Positions 1-12,049 of a DNA stretch of 64,000 nucleotides are shown one piece after another. The stretch lies in the NCBI RefSeq assembly GCF_000499845.2, contig NC_023756.2:44776291-44840290 (forward strand). The letters are read 5' to 3'. The number at the start of each line of letters is the position of its first letter. Positions within the stretch are counted from its first letter, which is position 1. The notes beneath the pieces are model-generated. The model searched no databases. It saw only the letters and a program-made list of their open reading frames with translations, and was not told the DNA's origin. Source of the DNA: Phaseolus vulgaris (Eukaryota; Streptophyta; Magnoliopsida; Fabales; Fabaceae). A program made the position numbers and the translations under genes.

Positions 1-1944
1 ATTTATTTATTTTTTATTATTGATAAAAAAATTATGATATTTTTACTTTTGTAACACTCATTCTTGTTTAAGTTATTTTTTTATTAACAATAAAAAATAA
101 ATAAATGAGAACCACTTTATGGTGATCCAATTCTTATACAAAATTATACTTTATGTTTCTCCTAACTAGAACCGACTACCAAATTGGCCAAGTCTCTAAC
201 ATTAATAAAATACAGAAAAAAGACATCAAGAGACCAACCTCATACACGCTAAAGGATCCAAACACTAATTAGAATAAGAAAACGAAGCAGAACGAGATTT
301 TGCATAAATCCAAGACTAAACTTTTACTTACGCCATTGCGAACACTTCTGTTATATCTGTCACTCCCCTATTAAAGATGACAAAGTTCTTATGTTTATAG
401 ATTTCACTTACTACACCAATCCAAATTGCACCCAAACATCATTAACCAATTGTTGTTTAATTTGTTTAAGTTGTGATAACACACATGCTCAAAATGTGCA
501 CCAACTAAACTCTTTTCAACTCTCCACACCCTCATTTTATTATCTCGTGTGTGTTCTTGAGGATGTCTACTTAAAATATATGAGCTAAGTCAAGTTTAGG
601 GTTAGATGCATGCAACGAATCGGTAAAATACTTTAAGCACATGCACACATGCTATTGAACCATGACAAAACACATGATTGTTTAAAGACATAAACCACAA
701 ACATTGTTGATTTATTTATTGAAGACAGTATATGTCCAAGTGAAAGGTTCCTAGATTAAAATCTAACTTTATTGGCAAACCTCAAACAAACGATAATTTA
801 GAAAGAAAGCTTTGACTATATACCTCATACTATAAACATGACACACTCCTAACCACATTTTTGAACTCTTAATTAGGTCATGAATTCTTTAATTGTATGA
901 TTACGAATTATTATGAAGCAGGATGACACAAAAATTTCTCTTGCATCATCTACAAAGCTTACAGCAAAGCATGTTATATTCACAGTACTTAGAGATATAA
1001 TTAGTATGTAGTTTAATGCATAATAAAGAACATCTTTAAGGTAGAAGCGACACTTGGATAATATTCTAATTGGCTTAATCTGAGTGAAGAACAAAAACCT
1101 GTCAGGTTCATGAACTTCTACATAGTTTGACCATATTACAGTTGAAAGATGGAAGAGGGTGAATGGTGGTGGACAAGGAAATATTCTTATGGTTACCATG
1201 CACCATGGTTGTCCCTAGAAGCTAGGGTTAGCTGGGTTTTCTCATTAACAGACAATGATAAGTATTATATATGTATGTGTGTTTAAGAGTATATAATTAG
1301 AAATGCAGATATAGCTTCTTCTTCACATGTCAATGACAACTTGTAACTGAGAATAATCAATGGTGTGTTTGGTTGTAGTATACATTTTCTGAAAATATTT
1401 CTATATAAAAATGCGGTTTAAATAGCAGCTAAATGTCATACTATGAGTTCATCACTGGTTTAAGCTCAATTATTCTAATTTCTTTATAGAGAGTGGGCAG
1501 AGTGAAAATACACTTTCAATATTATTAAGTAATTGCACTTATAAAAGAGTATCACATATGCTAAAAGATTTATTTTGATAGAAAACCTTTATGAGAGAAA
1601 TAGGTATATGCATACTTGCTCAAATAAATTTTAAGGGACTCAACAATGCAAGCTATAAGGATAATAAAGATATTCTTCATTTTATAGAAGATTCTTACCA
1701 CCATTAATTACATATCTCTTATCATATTTCTAAAGAGTCTCTAAGCATATAAGGTTGGAGTTTCTAGAATTTTCGTTTTAAGATGGTTGATGTAAACTTG
1801 AGTTGGAGTGTTTTGGTATTGTTTTATATGGATTAGAAACATCTTTGTGATATTTTATTTTAATTTACTTTTTTTTTTTTTGATAAAAACAATATTTTTA
1901 AAAAATTTAAAAATGATTATAAAAAAAATTAAGAGATTGAAATC
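1..1944. other. AT-rich intergenic DNA, no gene seen
   Basis: I find no reading frame with family resemblance or coding-like composition. The short open frames here, such as the ones around 391-588 and 873-1199, are low-complexity or translate to sequence with no recognisable domain. The stretch at 1140-1230 is slightly less AT-rich and contains short local inverted repeats, but nothing I can name. Confidence 0.6.
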
Positions 1945-1947
1945 ATA

Positions 1948-2380
1948 CACTACAAGAAAATCATTAAATTTAGAGACAAAAAATAATTAGTCACTATATT
2001 AAGTAAATTAAATTAAATACTAGTTTAGAGACTAAAAATTATTGATATCTAATGTGATTTCTATTATTAATAAAATAATTTCTAAATTGATATTTAAATT
2101 AGCTACCAAAGTTTTAGCTTCTAATATTTTAGATTCTAAATTAGTCTCTAAAATCCTAATAGAGACTAATTTAGAACATAAATAGTTAGTAACTAAAACT
2201 TTGGTAGTAAGTAGTTAGATACCAATTTAAAAACTACTTTATAAATTTTTATTAATAATAAAAACTATTTTAGATACCAATAATTTTTTAGTTTATAAGA
2301 CGATCTCTAATTTAGTCAATATAGTGACTAATTATTTTGATATTTAAAATTAGTTTTTACTTACTGATTTTGTTGTAGTG
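1948..2380. mobile_element. CACTA-type foldback MITE, intact ends
   Basis: The element starts CACTACAAGAAAATCA and ends TGATTTTGTTGTAGTG, so the ends are imperfect terminal inverted repeats beginning with CACTAC, as in plant CACTA (En/Spm) transposons. A 3-bp direct repeat ATA lies immediately outside both ends (1945-1947 and 2381-2383), matching the 3-bp target duplication of that superfamily. The 433-bp interior has no coding capacity and is itself near-palindromic: GTCTCTAAA-type and ACCAAAGTTTTAG-type blocks recur in opposite orientation either side of about 2160. It is best read as a non-autonomous element mobilised in trans. Related degraded copies are at 10393-10825, 14710-14985 and 61901-63085. 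Confidence 0.85.
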
Positions 2381-2383
2381 ATA

Positions 2384-3251
2384 TAATTGAGCTCTAAGAG
2401 GTATTAAAACCTCTACAATACGAGACCGATAATAAAAGTCTACCTATAAGATTATTTTAAGTAAATAAATTACATTATGATTAAAATTCATGAAATTTTT
2501 GTTTTTTTTAATATATGGATTATATTTTAAGCTTTATAATAAATAATTTAAATTGTATAATAAAATTACTTTTAAATTAAAAATGACAAGTGATCAAGAA
2601 TATTGTAAACATAAAATGAGGATATTATAAATGGTTAAGAGAGATAATACACTTTTTTTTTTTTGCTAATTGTGGAGAAATGAGTGAAATGCACCTCGAG
2701 ATGATAACAGAAAAAAAAAAGTTTGATCACAAGAGTGAAAAAGTAAGATTCTAAGTTTTTAAATCATGTATTCTAATTTATAATCTAAAGTTTTTGCAGC
2801 ATGCAAACTGGACAAATTAAACTTATTTCAGATCATTTCATCAATTTCTCCAAATAAATAATTGCATTATATTTGCAATCTAGCAACATATTGATGGCAA
2901 TGACATATATAGTTTAATCTATTTTTTTCCCTTTTTTTAAAACTTGCAACGAAAAGAAAAACAAAATCCGAAATTTCGTAAAGCAATGCAATATTTCTAT
3001 GAATTCTTTAAGTATAATTTATTTTTTTTTCCCAGAAACTCAGTTTTTTACTTTGATAATTTATATAATAAAAAGAATATTAAAAGATTATGCGGATTAT
3101 TGAAATGAAATTATAATTTAATAGAGTTTTAAATTTGAGTTTATTGAAGAAACCGATCAATACTTACTATAGTTGATGACCAATTTTCTTGTTCACATTG
3201 TTAGAAAAATATAAATAAAAAATATTTTCTTAGAGCAAACGACTACTTTTA

Positions 3252-3293
<42 letters not shown>

Positions 3294-4600
3294 CTAATAT
3301 TGAAAATGAAATTAAACACTAAAGAAGCAATTATTATATCTTCAGCTTTTTCCATCAAACTTTTAAAAAAATTACAAGTACCAAAATTCACAACATAATT
3401 AGGTAAAGCAGTGAATCATCATTTCTACCACAATCATCGTAGCAAATTAGAGCAGCTTTTTTTTTCCCTTTCTCTGTAAGCCACAAGTTGAAACCACACT
3501 TTAACTTTTCCTTTTCCAACCCTTCCTACCTTATAGTGTATACATGTTTCAATTTCCAACTTTTTTTCGAAACAATAATTTTAAGAAAATATTACTCTTT
3601 TCACAACTATAAATTGAAAAAAAAAACATCAATTTACAAATAAGTAATTTAATTAATATAGTTTCAAAATTATTATATTTTGTTCCGACTTCAAGTTCGA
3701 AAAATAACATCATTAGATCAATCATCACATTTAAGATATTGTCTGTTTTGAAGGTCAATGTTTCATCACATTTTTATCCTTAAGAAGTCTTGACGGATTA
3801 AGAGAAAAAAATATATTTAAACTACCTTTAACTTCGATTCCTAAACCATATAAAACTATATTTTAGTCATACCGAAAATTTTTCATTCTGATTATAACCC
3901 TAAACCCTAAATATATATGAGTACTCTAATTTGAATCATCCTTTCCCTCTGTACTGTTGCAGGTATTTTGGTGATTGTTGGTAGAATTGGAAGTATTGAA
4001 AGAGAGATATTGTAATAAAGAGAGATAGAGATGTTGGTGATATGATTAATATTAAGTAGGAAAGTTTAGAAGTATTAGATTTGGTTGTGAAGAATGATGA
4101 TGAATTGAGAATAATTAGAGAAGAGAGAAGGGACATTTTGGTTGCAGCCTTAACCAAAAAGAGCCAAACAGAGGAAGGTGATTGTGCACCAAAAGTGGGA
4201 TCTAGCTATGACTAGCTTTGTGGGTGTTGTTGTTGTGGTACTGTAGGAAGGGTCACATAGTACAGTGACTGCACACTGAATGGAGAAAAGGAAACAAAGC
4301 AATTTGCTTCCTAAAAGACACTGAAACATTATAATTATTTTCCGACACATCAAGTGATTTTCATCCTTTGCACTCTCAATTTCCAACCCACCAATTATAT
4401 TATTCACTCCACACTTCTTCCACATCCACTACTCAAAAATTTGTTCAATAATAACCAAAATTAGTAAATCAAAAATATAATTTATACAGATTGATTTGGA
4501 AGCTTAAACACTGAACAATATCACTGAGCAATATGACTAAATTCGTTATGTCTAAATAGAATATTAACAAGACTAATTCGTGATTAAGCATTAGATAATA
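2384..4600. other. AT-rich intergenic DNA with (AT)n at 3254-3289
   Basis: No supported gene. A perfect AT dinucleotide run occupies about 3254-3289. The part from about 4140 to 4420 is less AT-rich than its surroundings but has no convincing frame on either strand; it could be a conserved non-coding stretch or a fragment of an old element. Confidence 0.5.
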
Positions 4601-4659
4601 CACCTTTAATCATGATCTAAAACCTAATCCGACTCAATAACAAATGACATATGATGATC

Positions 4660-4800
4660 ATATAAATAGATACATATTTCGAGAATAAGGTACGTCATCA
4701 TCTAGTACTAATAACACCGAGCACCGAATAACGAGATCTCACTTGAGCGTCGGAGTGTCTTTTGCAGGTACCATCCGAACTTGAAATTCACGAGAACAAG
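4660..4800 (+). mobile_element. LTR retrotransposon fragment (legume LTR motif)
   Basis: The fragment contains CTTGAGCGTCGGAGTGTC followed by TTTTGCAGGTACC (about 4743-4772). From general knowledge this is typical of the 3' part of LTRs common in legume genomes. A related motif is found inside the LTR-like insertion at 62526-63034 (around 62890) and, in reverse orientation and degraded, near 15177. Boundaries are uncertain: flanking sequence from about 4490 to 4960 may belong to the same element, but I see no terminal repeats. Confidence 0.5.
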
Positions 4801-4964
4801 AAGCATATGAGTGAAAAGAGAACGCGAAAACCATTTCAAAAAAAAAGAAGAGAAATAGAGCTAATGAGTAAGACAATCGCTCAATTAGTTCTAACCTGTT
4901 CGAGAACACAATTATTATTACTGATCAACATCAACTACTATAAAATTGTTAAATAATCGAAAAA

Positions 4965-6026
4965 AATGTTACCATTGGTTAGATCACGAGAATCAAAATG
5001 AAATAAAGTTTAAACCTTTATTTTGAAGTCTCCAAAGGGTTAATTGTTGATTGATTATGGTTTGGTCGAATAGGTTGGAAGTGCAGATAAAATGATGATA
5101 GTGGAAATGTAGAATCGTAATTGGGTGTCTGACATAGATGTGTGTGGTGTGGAGAAGCATATATTGTTATTGAGTTGTGTGGGAGTTTGTAAGCAAAGAG
5201 TTGGTTGTTGTATGGGCAATTTTTGACTCCTTTGGAGCCCCTAACATGGGGCATCTATCCAATCTGTCACCCAATATATTTGATATCGATAAATGCTACA
5301 CAACACAACAACACCATAACTAAAACCACCATGTGCATGCCTCTGCACATCTTTTATACCCACTCTCATTCATCATGCGTCCTTGTCCCAACACCACTCT
5401 ATATAAACCTTCTCTTTCATTCACCTTTTCTCTTCAACTTTAATTAACCTTACATCATTTTCATCACAATAGGTTTATTATAAATTAAACCGTAACAACA
5501 AACTCTAGAAGAGACAATTTCTTATAAGTGAGTATTTTGCATTACTTAACTAAGAAAAGAAAACATCAAAATTTATTTAACCATAAAAAGAATCATTTTT
5601 TCTAACTTAGAATAAAAATAATATATATGTGTACCAACTAGTTTATTTATGTAACTATTTAACATCTTTCTATGAGTGTTGAATCTAATGAGATTTAACA
5701 AATTTTGGAAAATAAATCAAATTTACATATTTTCACATAATTTTAAAAATGATTGGTATTCCTTGCCCCCATTTATTTGAATACAATGCAGATTCTGGCA
5801 TTGGACTACATATTTAAAAATATTTGAATTATTTATAGTGTAATAACATCATAAAATTGATTAGTTTGATTCATAAAATATATCTTATATGTGTTTTTTA
5901 TGTGGAACTTTTTAGTTTGTGTTGTGCAACTACTTTATTTAAAATTATTTCTAAAATCGTGTGATTATATATATGCATGATTTATTTTTAAAATATTGCT
6001 TTTATGAAGTGTGTGAATGGAACATA

Positions 6027-6060
<34 letters not shown>

Positions 6061-8300
6061 GTTGTGGGTGAGGAGTGAAGATGAGGATTTTATAATTTGC
6101 AAAAAAAACAAAGAAACACGTTTCTGGAAATGAATAGTATTTGATTGCAATTTGTGGTGAATTTGGAGTTAGAATTTGGGTGATGGTTGATGTGTTTGTT
6201 GATAAGAGTTAAGTAAATTCAAATTTAAAATTAGGTTTTGGATTACATATAACTTTGTCTCTAATGCTTACGATGTGAAGCGGGGAACAGTAGTAGTAAC
6301 TAATATGCTCTGATTACAAAAATATCTTTTCTTATTTCTTGTTATCTGCTCAATAAATATGACCAATTATTTCATATTCATGAATATTTGTGTTTTTTAA
6401 AATTTTAAAATAAGATTATTTCAAAATTACTTTTTTAAATATAAACTCAAATATTTTTTTTATCTTAAAATAAAATTACATTATAAAATATTAATACAAA
6501 TAAAATTAACCCTTTTAAAAATAAATTTAACCAAATTGCTTAACAAAGTATAAATGCAAATGTTTTGTTTATTAAGTTTTTTATTTATTCAATAAACGAG
6601 TAACTTTGTTTCAAGTATTATCACTTTTTCTAATGATTTGAGATTTTAGTAAAACAATTTTATTAAAATAATTTCTTTTTACGTATATTTCTCAACTTTT
6701 AAGTAATTAATGATCTCCTAAGTAATGAAAAGAAAATTTGTGTTAAATTTCTAAAATTTGTTAGCATTGGTCCAACAATTAAGTGATGATTAAATGACAA
6801 AGATAATTAATATTATTTTCTTCTCTAAAATTAGTTGCTCATTTTATTTTTTTATATCTCTTAAATAAAGTTGATATACTTAATTGATTCGAATGATCAT
6901 TAAAACATTAGTTTCATAACTTAAATATTCATTTATTTATACGAGATAAATAATTTAATATATGTATCATTTAATTATAGATAGAAATATTATATATAGA
7001 AGTATGAAATATGCATATACATGTGAGATATGAATGTAATATAGGTGATTAAAATAGATATAGAGTATAGTATTAATTACAAGATAAAACTATATAAATT
7101 TATCTAATAAAAGACATAAGTTGGATGAAAAAGTGTTTACAAATTTTATTAAGTGCATAAATCAATTAAAATTGTTTCAATTTAAGGTTTCGTATTTAAA
7201 TATGATGTACGAAGTTACGTCAACGTTAATAATAATTCTAGAGACTTATTTACTGTTCTCATGGAAAATACATGTATTTTATACGTATTTATATTTTGTA
7301 AGGGGGAAATTTATTTTGTGAGGTAAGTTTTTTGAATTTTGTGGTTTCAGAAGTGAATTATTGGCCCACACCGTTAACGTGACCAATGGGCTATCTTCTT
7401 ATTTTGTTGGACAAAAAAGCCCCTGTCAGTGATTCAAAATAACGATTAGGGGACTGACTTAGGGGTTAGAACCATTCACCCAAACACTGCTTTATTTTTT
7501 CAAACCAAAAATATATTTATTTATGGTTTCTCTAATTTTAATCACCATTTCATTCCTTAGTAGATGCATGCATGTGTCTCAAACACCTTTCAAAATAATT
7601 TTTTTATCAGAAAAAAATAACATTTTTCAAAATAATAGTTGAAACTCAACACTGTTATCTCTCATTATTTCTATATAACACATAAAATTTAATTTATTAA
7701 AATTAACAAAAATACTTTATTAATTAATAATGTCATAAAGCTTCTATTATTAAAATACTTGCAGCATTATACGCGATTTTTTCAGTGATTATATTTAAGG
7801 GTATTTACAATTTAAGATGTATTTTTTTTTTCATAGATGAGTGACTCTTGTATCTACGAAATATTGCATTTTACTTGCAATAATTTTCGTAATAAATTAA
7901 AGGTATATATAAAAGAAAACGAACAATTATTATATCTAAAACAAAACTATCTCTTCTAATTAAAAAAATAATTTTTTTATAGACAAAATTTAGGTGTATT
8001 TCTACAAGTGTCTTTGTTGTTGTTGAATACTAATTAAATTAGTATAAATTTAAATAGTCTAACACTTACAAATAATTCCTAATTAAACTAAAAGTATATT
8101 ATTGTCAAATTAGAAATTGAATTTTTCTTTTTCTTTTTCTATCTTTATGCTCTCTACACACCAATGTACCCTAATTTTGAAGGGAAGTTTTAAACATTTT
8201 CCTTTGTTGTTTTATACTTTTAACTAGATGTAATGTTATGTTTGGGTATATATATTGTCCTTTGAAAAACTTGATGTAGATGTTGAATACATTATGGAGA
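4965..8300. other. AT-rich intergenic DNA upstream of the ZF-HD gene
   Basis: Apart from the orphan TATA box at 5400 and a TAA trinucleotide run at about 6028-6059, I see no gene. Short open frames are low-complexity. The last few hundred bases before 8465 presumably contain the promoter of the ZF-HD gene. A CT/CA-rich leader lies at about 8330-8464. Confidence 0.5.
5400..5407 (+). promoter_or_regulatory. Orphan TATA box, TATATAAA
   Basis: A clean TATATAAA is followed by a pyrimidine/CA-rich leader-like stretch (5408-5460), as in plant core promoters with a 5' UTR. No open reading frame of any quality follows within 2 kb on the plus strand. It may drive a non-coding RNA, be the relic of a lost gene, or be a chance match in AT-rich DNA. 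Confidence 0.25.
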
Positions 8301-8464
8301 TATTGCCTAGTTGTCTAGGACGCTAGCATGTCCACACAACGGGGAACACTGTAAATATTCTCTCCAACCATGTCCATTCTCGTCATTCTCCCACCACCTT
8401 CTCTTCATCTATACACCAAATAAATACTCAAACCTCTACCCTATCACACACCCAAAAAAAATAG

Positions 8465-8983
8465 ATGGAAAATTCTTCATCTTCTTCCTCTTCAAATTCC
8501 ATATATCGAGAGTGTCTCCGCAACCATGCAGCGAGCCTAGGCAGCTACGCTACAGACGGTTGCGGAGAGTTCACACTCGATATAGATGTCTCCTCCTCCA
8601 CTCTCCAGTGCGCAGCTTGCGGTTGTCACCGCAACTTCCACCGCAAGGTGACGTGTCCTCTTGCGGTGGAAGGGTTGGCTGGAGGGGGAAGTGGAGACAT
8701 GATGGAGTACTCCGGAGGAGATGTGGGGAGAATGGAGGTGGGGGAGAGGAGCAGCAGGAAGAGGTTCAGGACAAAGTTCAGTGCAGAGCAGAAGGAGAAG
8801 ATGCTGGGGTTTGCAGAGAAGCTGGGGTGGAAGCTGCAGAGGAAAGAGGTGGATGATGAGATTGAGAGGTTTTGTAAAAGTGTTGGAGTGACTAGACAGG
8901 TTTTCAAGGTGTGGATGCATAACCATAAGAACAACTCTAACTCATCTAATTCTTCTGCTAATCTCTCTTCTCTCACTCAGTGA
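8465..8983 (+). CDS. ZHD: Zinc-finger homeodomain (ZF-HD) transcription factor
   Basis: A 172-aa, intronless protein of the plant-specific ZF-HD family, nuclear DNA-binding regulators that act as dimers. Residues 14-64 form the ZF-HD dimerisation zinc finger: YRECLRNHAASLG (C17, H21), DGCGEF (C33), then CAACGCHRNFH (C49, C52, C54, H55, H59). Residues 96-157 are the homeodomain, with RKRFRTKF at the start of helix 1 and KVWMHNHK in helix 3, where classical homeodomains have WFQNRR; the M-H pair is characteristic of ZF-HD proteins. The tail is a short Ser/Asn-rich segment. An N-terminal serine run (4-10) precedes the finger. The start chosen is the first in-frame ATG after a CT/CA-rich leader. 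Both hallmark domains are present, so it is not a MINI ZINC FINGER type, which lacks the homeodomain. Lack of introns is normal for this family. The exact ZHD subgroup number cannot be assigned by reading. Confidence 0.95.
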   Translation: MENSSSSSSSNSIYRECLRNHAASLGSYATDGCGEFTLDIDVSSSTLQCAACGCHRNFHRKVTCPLAVEGLAGGGSGDMMEYSGGDVGRMEVGERSSRKRFRTKFSAEQKEKMLGFAEKLGWKLQRKEVDDEIERFCKSVGVTRQVFKVWMHNHKNNSNSSNSSANLSSLTQ

Positions 8984-9200
8984 AAAAACTTTGGTTCTTT
9001 AGTTCATCACACCATAGCTAGGGCTTTGGAGCTTTTCAATGTTATTTGCAGAAATTGATGAGTGTTAGAAGGGAGAGTGAGAGATATATGTATCTTACAA
9101 TTGCTTTTATTTTATTTTTTCTTAAGTTGAGGTTTGGATGTAATAATTTTGTAATCTATATCTTGTTGCATGTGTTAGTATAAATTTGTTTGTTTTTTTT
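8984..9200 (+). other. Probable 3' UTR of the ZF-HD gene
   Basis: The sequence after the stop is T-rich with GT-rich patches (about 9150-9200), as in plant 3' UTR and polyadenylation regions. No precise cleavage site can be fixed. Confidence 0.4.
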
Positions 9201-10392
9201 TGAGTTTTTGTACTTGAAGAAGGAGAAGATTCATGTATGTGAAGTAACATAGAAGAAAGTAGAATAAAATAGCAGGTATAAAATAAATAAAAGTGTTGAT
9301 GAGGTGAACATTTATCACTTGATTCTGTGAATTGACTGTGTCAACAATGGCACAATCTTGGATTTATATTATTTTTGTAACTTAGATTTGTTTTTCAGAT
9401 TTTTATGTTTGCCTTATATTAGTAAGTTAATTAAATTTTGCTTAAAAAAATTCTGAAATTAGTAGTATTTTCTCTTACCTTATAAAATGTGTCTTCTCTT
9501 AATATATACAAATTTTTGTTTCTCAAAAAATGTCACTCTGCTTCACAGTTTTAGTTTTCAGTGGTGAACATATGGTGTTATATCTTTAAATTAATAGTAT
9601 ATTTTACTACTTAATTATTACTATTTTTATTTATTTATTCTATTTATGGTACTTTTAAAATATATTAAAATATGATTTGTTTGATATGAAATTGTAATTC
9701 AATAATTGGATTGATAATTTTATTTTATAACATTGTTGACTGTGGAATGTTTGGTAAAATTTTTAGTTAATAATTTGATTATTATATATATATACCAAAT
9801 ATTATATTATTAATAATATTTTTTATTAAACTTTATAAAGGATAAAAATAAAAAATAATAATCAAATAAATCTTATTTATATATTTTTTAACATTATATA
9901 ATTTATCAATTTTGATATGTATAAATTAATGTTAAATAGTTTTAGATTAATATAAAAGTTTTAGACATTCAAATAGACAAAACTTTGCATTCAAACATAA
10001 GTGTTAGAAATACATTATTCAATTAAAAGTTCCTAAGTATTTTTTTAAGATAAACGACCCAATTAAAAGTTATTGAATAGTGTGTATTTTAAAACATGAT
10101 TTTCTCAATTCTTGAAAATAGTTTACACTGTATGTGATTGGTTTATTTACTGTTGCTGAAGGGTGTGTTCGATGGAGGGGATTAGTGTTGTTTAATATTA
10201 AATGATTTGTTCTAGTAATCCATCATTTTGGCACCAGTAACTATAACATAATTATTCATTATTCTAAAATATATTTATAATTTTAAAAAAAAATTATACA
10301 AAGACACATTTATAATTTTAAAATAAAATATTGTATTATAAATTTAATTTGTATTACAAATCTCATATAATTTTTCATTTAAATTTATTTGT
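9201..10392. other. AT-rich intergenic DNA, no gene seen
   Basis: No coding-like frame on either strand. The composition becomes extremely AT-rich from about 9580. Confidence 0.6.
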
Positions 10393-10825
10393 CATTACAA
10401 GAAAATTACTAAATAGAAATCAAATTTAAAATTTAGATAAAAAATAATTAATTATTATATTTATTAAATTAAATATTAATTTATAGATTAAAAAAATATT
10501 GATATTTAATTATTAACAAAATACTATAAAATTATTTTTAAATTGACATTTAAATTAGTTATTAAAATTTTAATTATTAATATTTTAAATTTTAATTTAA
10601 TCTCTAAAAGATTAATAAAAACTGATTTAGAACATAAGTAAGTAACTAAAATTTTGATAACCAATATTAAAAACTAATTTAAAATATATTTTATCAATTT
10701 TTATTAATAATAAAAATTATTTTATATATTAATAATTCTTAAGTTTATAAAATAATATCTAATCTAGTTAATAGTGACTGACTATTTTAATCTTTAAAAA
10801 TAATTTTTATTTAATAATTTGATAT
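10393..10825. mobile_element. Degenerate copy of the CACTA-like MITE
   Basis: Starts CATTACAAGAAAATTA and follows the same internal order as the intact element at 1948-2380: blocks resembling AAATAATTA-TTATTATA, a central AAATTTTAATTATTAA / CTGATTTAGAACATAAGTAAG segment, then AATCTAGTTAATAGTGACTGAC. The 3' end has lost a clear GTAGTG terminus. Many transitions toward A/T suggest an old, methylation-decayed copy. Confidence 0.6.
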
Positions 10826-11391
10826 TCAAACATTTGTTGAACTCAATTTTTCCTCATTCGTATTACTTTTCTATCTTCAGTACAATTCAAACACAAGAGA
10901 ATGTTTTTATTTTGAGACATGATGGTTAAATAACTTTTTATCAATCTGAAATATCCATTAATTTTGTTAATAACTAATTTTTTGTGAAAATAATTAATTA
11001 TTTTTAGTTAAATTTATTTTTTTAATCTTGCTTTTCTTTCCACAAAACTCGAATTTAAGATTTTACTGAGTATAAATTCAATTTCATTCACACTATATCT
11101 TGGTGTTAATTTAATGTATTAATATTTTTTTTTTTAAAATTCATCATATCAAACTTAGGAATGTAATATTTTCAATTTTAAATCCCAAAATAATTAGTTT
11201 TTTTCAAACACTTCCTTACATTTTTGTTCTTCTAACTAAAAATATACGAGATTACTTTTTTTTCTAACGAGACATGAATAGATAATTGTACGATTAAGGA
11301 ATATTTTGAGACTATATTTTTATACATATTTTATAAATTATATTTTCACAAAATATGATAAAGGAGATGGTAGAGATAAATGAGTAAGGTT

Positions 11392-11392
11392 G

Positions 11393-11451
<59 letters not shown>

Positions 11452-11477
11452 TTATTATTATTATTATTATTTATTTT
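11392..11477. repeat. (TAA)n/(TTA)n compound microsatellite
   Basis: A long perfect AAT trinucleotide run switches at about 11450 to its complement ATT, giving a self-complementary pair of arrays that could fold into a hairpin. A separate perfect AT run lies at 11741-11777. Confidence 0.9.
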
Positions 11478-11736
11478 AGATTTTTATCACAAAGATATAT
11501 TTTGGTTCTAAAATAAGGTAAAAGAGGCTAAAAATTGATTTAAAAGATAATTTAACAATATTTTAATTAAACATATTTTTGTTATGAATTTTTATTTAAG
11601 AAAATTACAAATTTCAACCCCTTTAAATAGGTCCTAAGGTTTCAAAATTATAATTTTTAGATACTAATATACGTTTTTTTTTATATTTTGCTTTGCAAAA
11701 ATAATTTCTTAAAAAACTAAAGAACATTTAAAAAAT

Positions 11737-11779
<43 letters not shown>

Positions 11780-12049
11780 TAAACAACCCCTTATTCTCTT
11801 TTCCAAACTCATTAATTTTCCAAGAATTATTGTAAAATAAAATTATTAAAATCTGAACAACTAAATTAATGTTTATATTCAATATAATTTTATTAGAGTT
11901 TGAACATAACTACATTGATACTATAATATCATTTTAGAGTTTATTTCATAAACTATTAAACTCTTTCACTAAAATTAAAAAAAATATTTAATTATTTTGT
12001 TTTAAATATAACTTTAAATAAGCTACTTATTATATGTTTATCCTATAAT

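Noticed and set aside
873..1199. 108-codon minus-strand frame
   Set aside because: Low-complexity hydrophobic translation with no family features and no intron-exon support.
4150..4425. 91-codon minus-strand frame in a less AT-rich stretch
   Set aside because: No domain, no splice-linked continuation, and a weak start context.
5028..5045. TCCAAAGGG string resembling the start of miR393
   Set aside because: Only nine bases match the miRNA, and no complementary arm is present.
8311..8856. 181-codon frame overlapping the ZF-HD gene, plus long minus-strand frames at 8537-8976
   Set aside because: They are shadows of the ZF-HD coding region in other frames. The ZF-HD frame has both family domains and a sensible start; the others have no motif.
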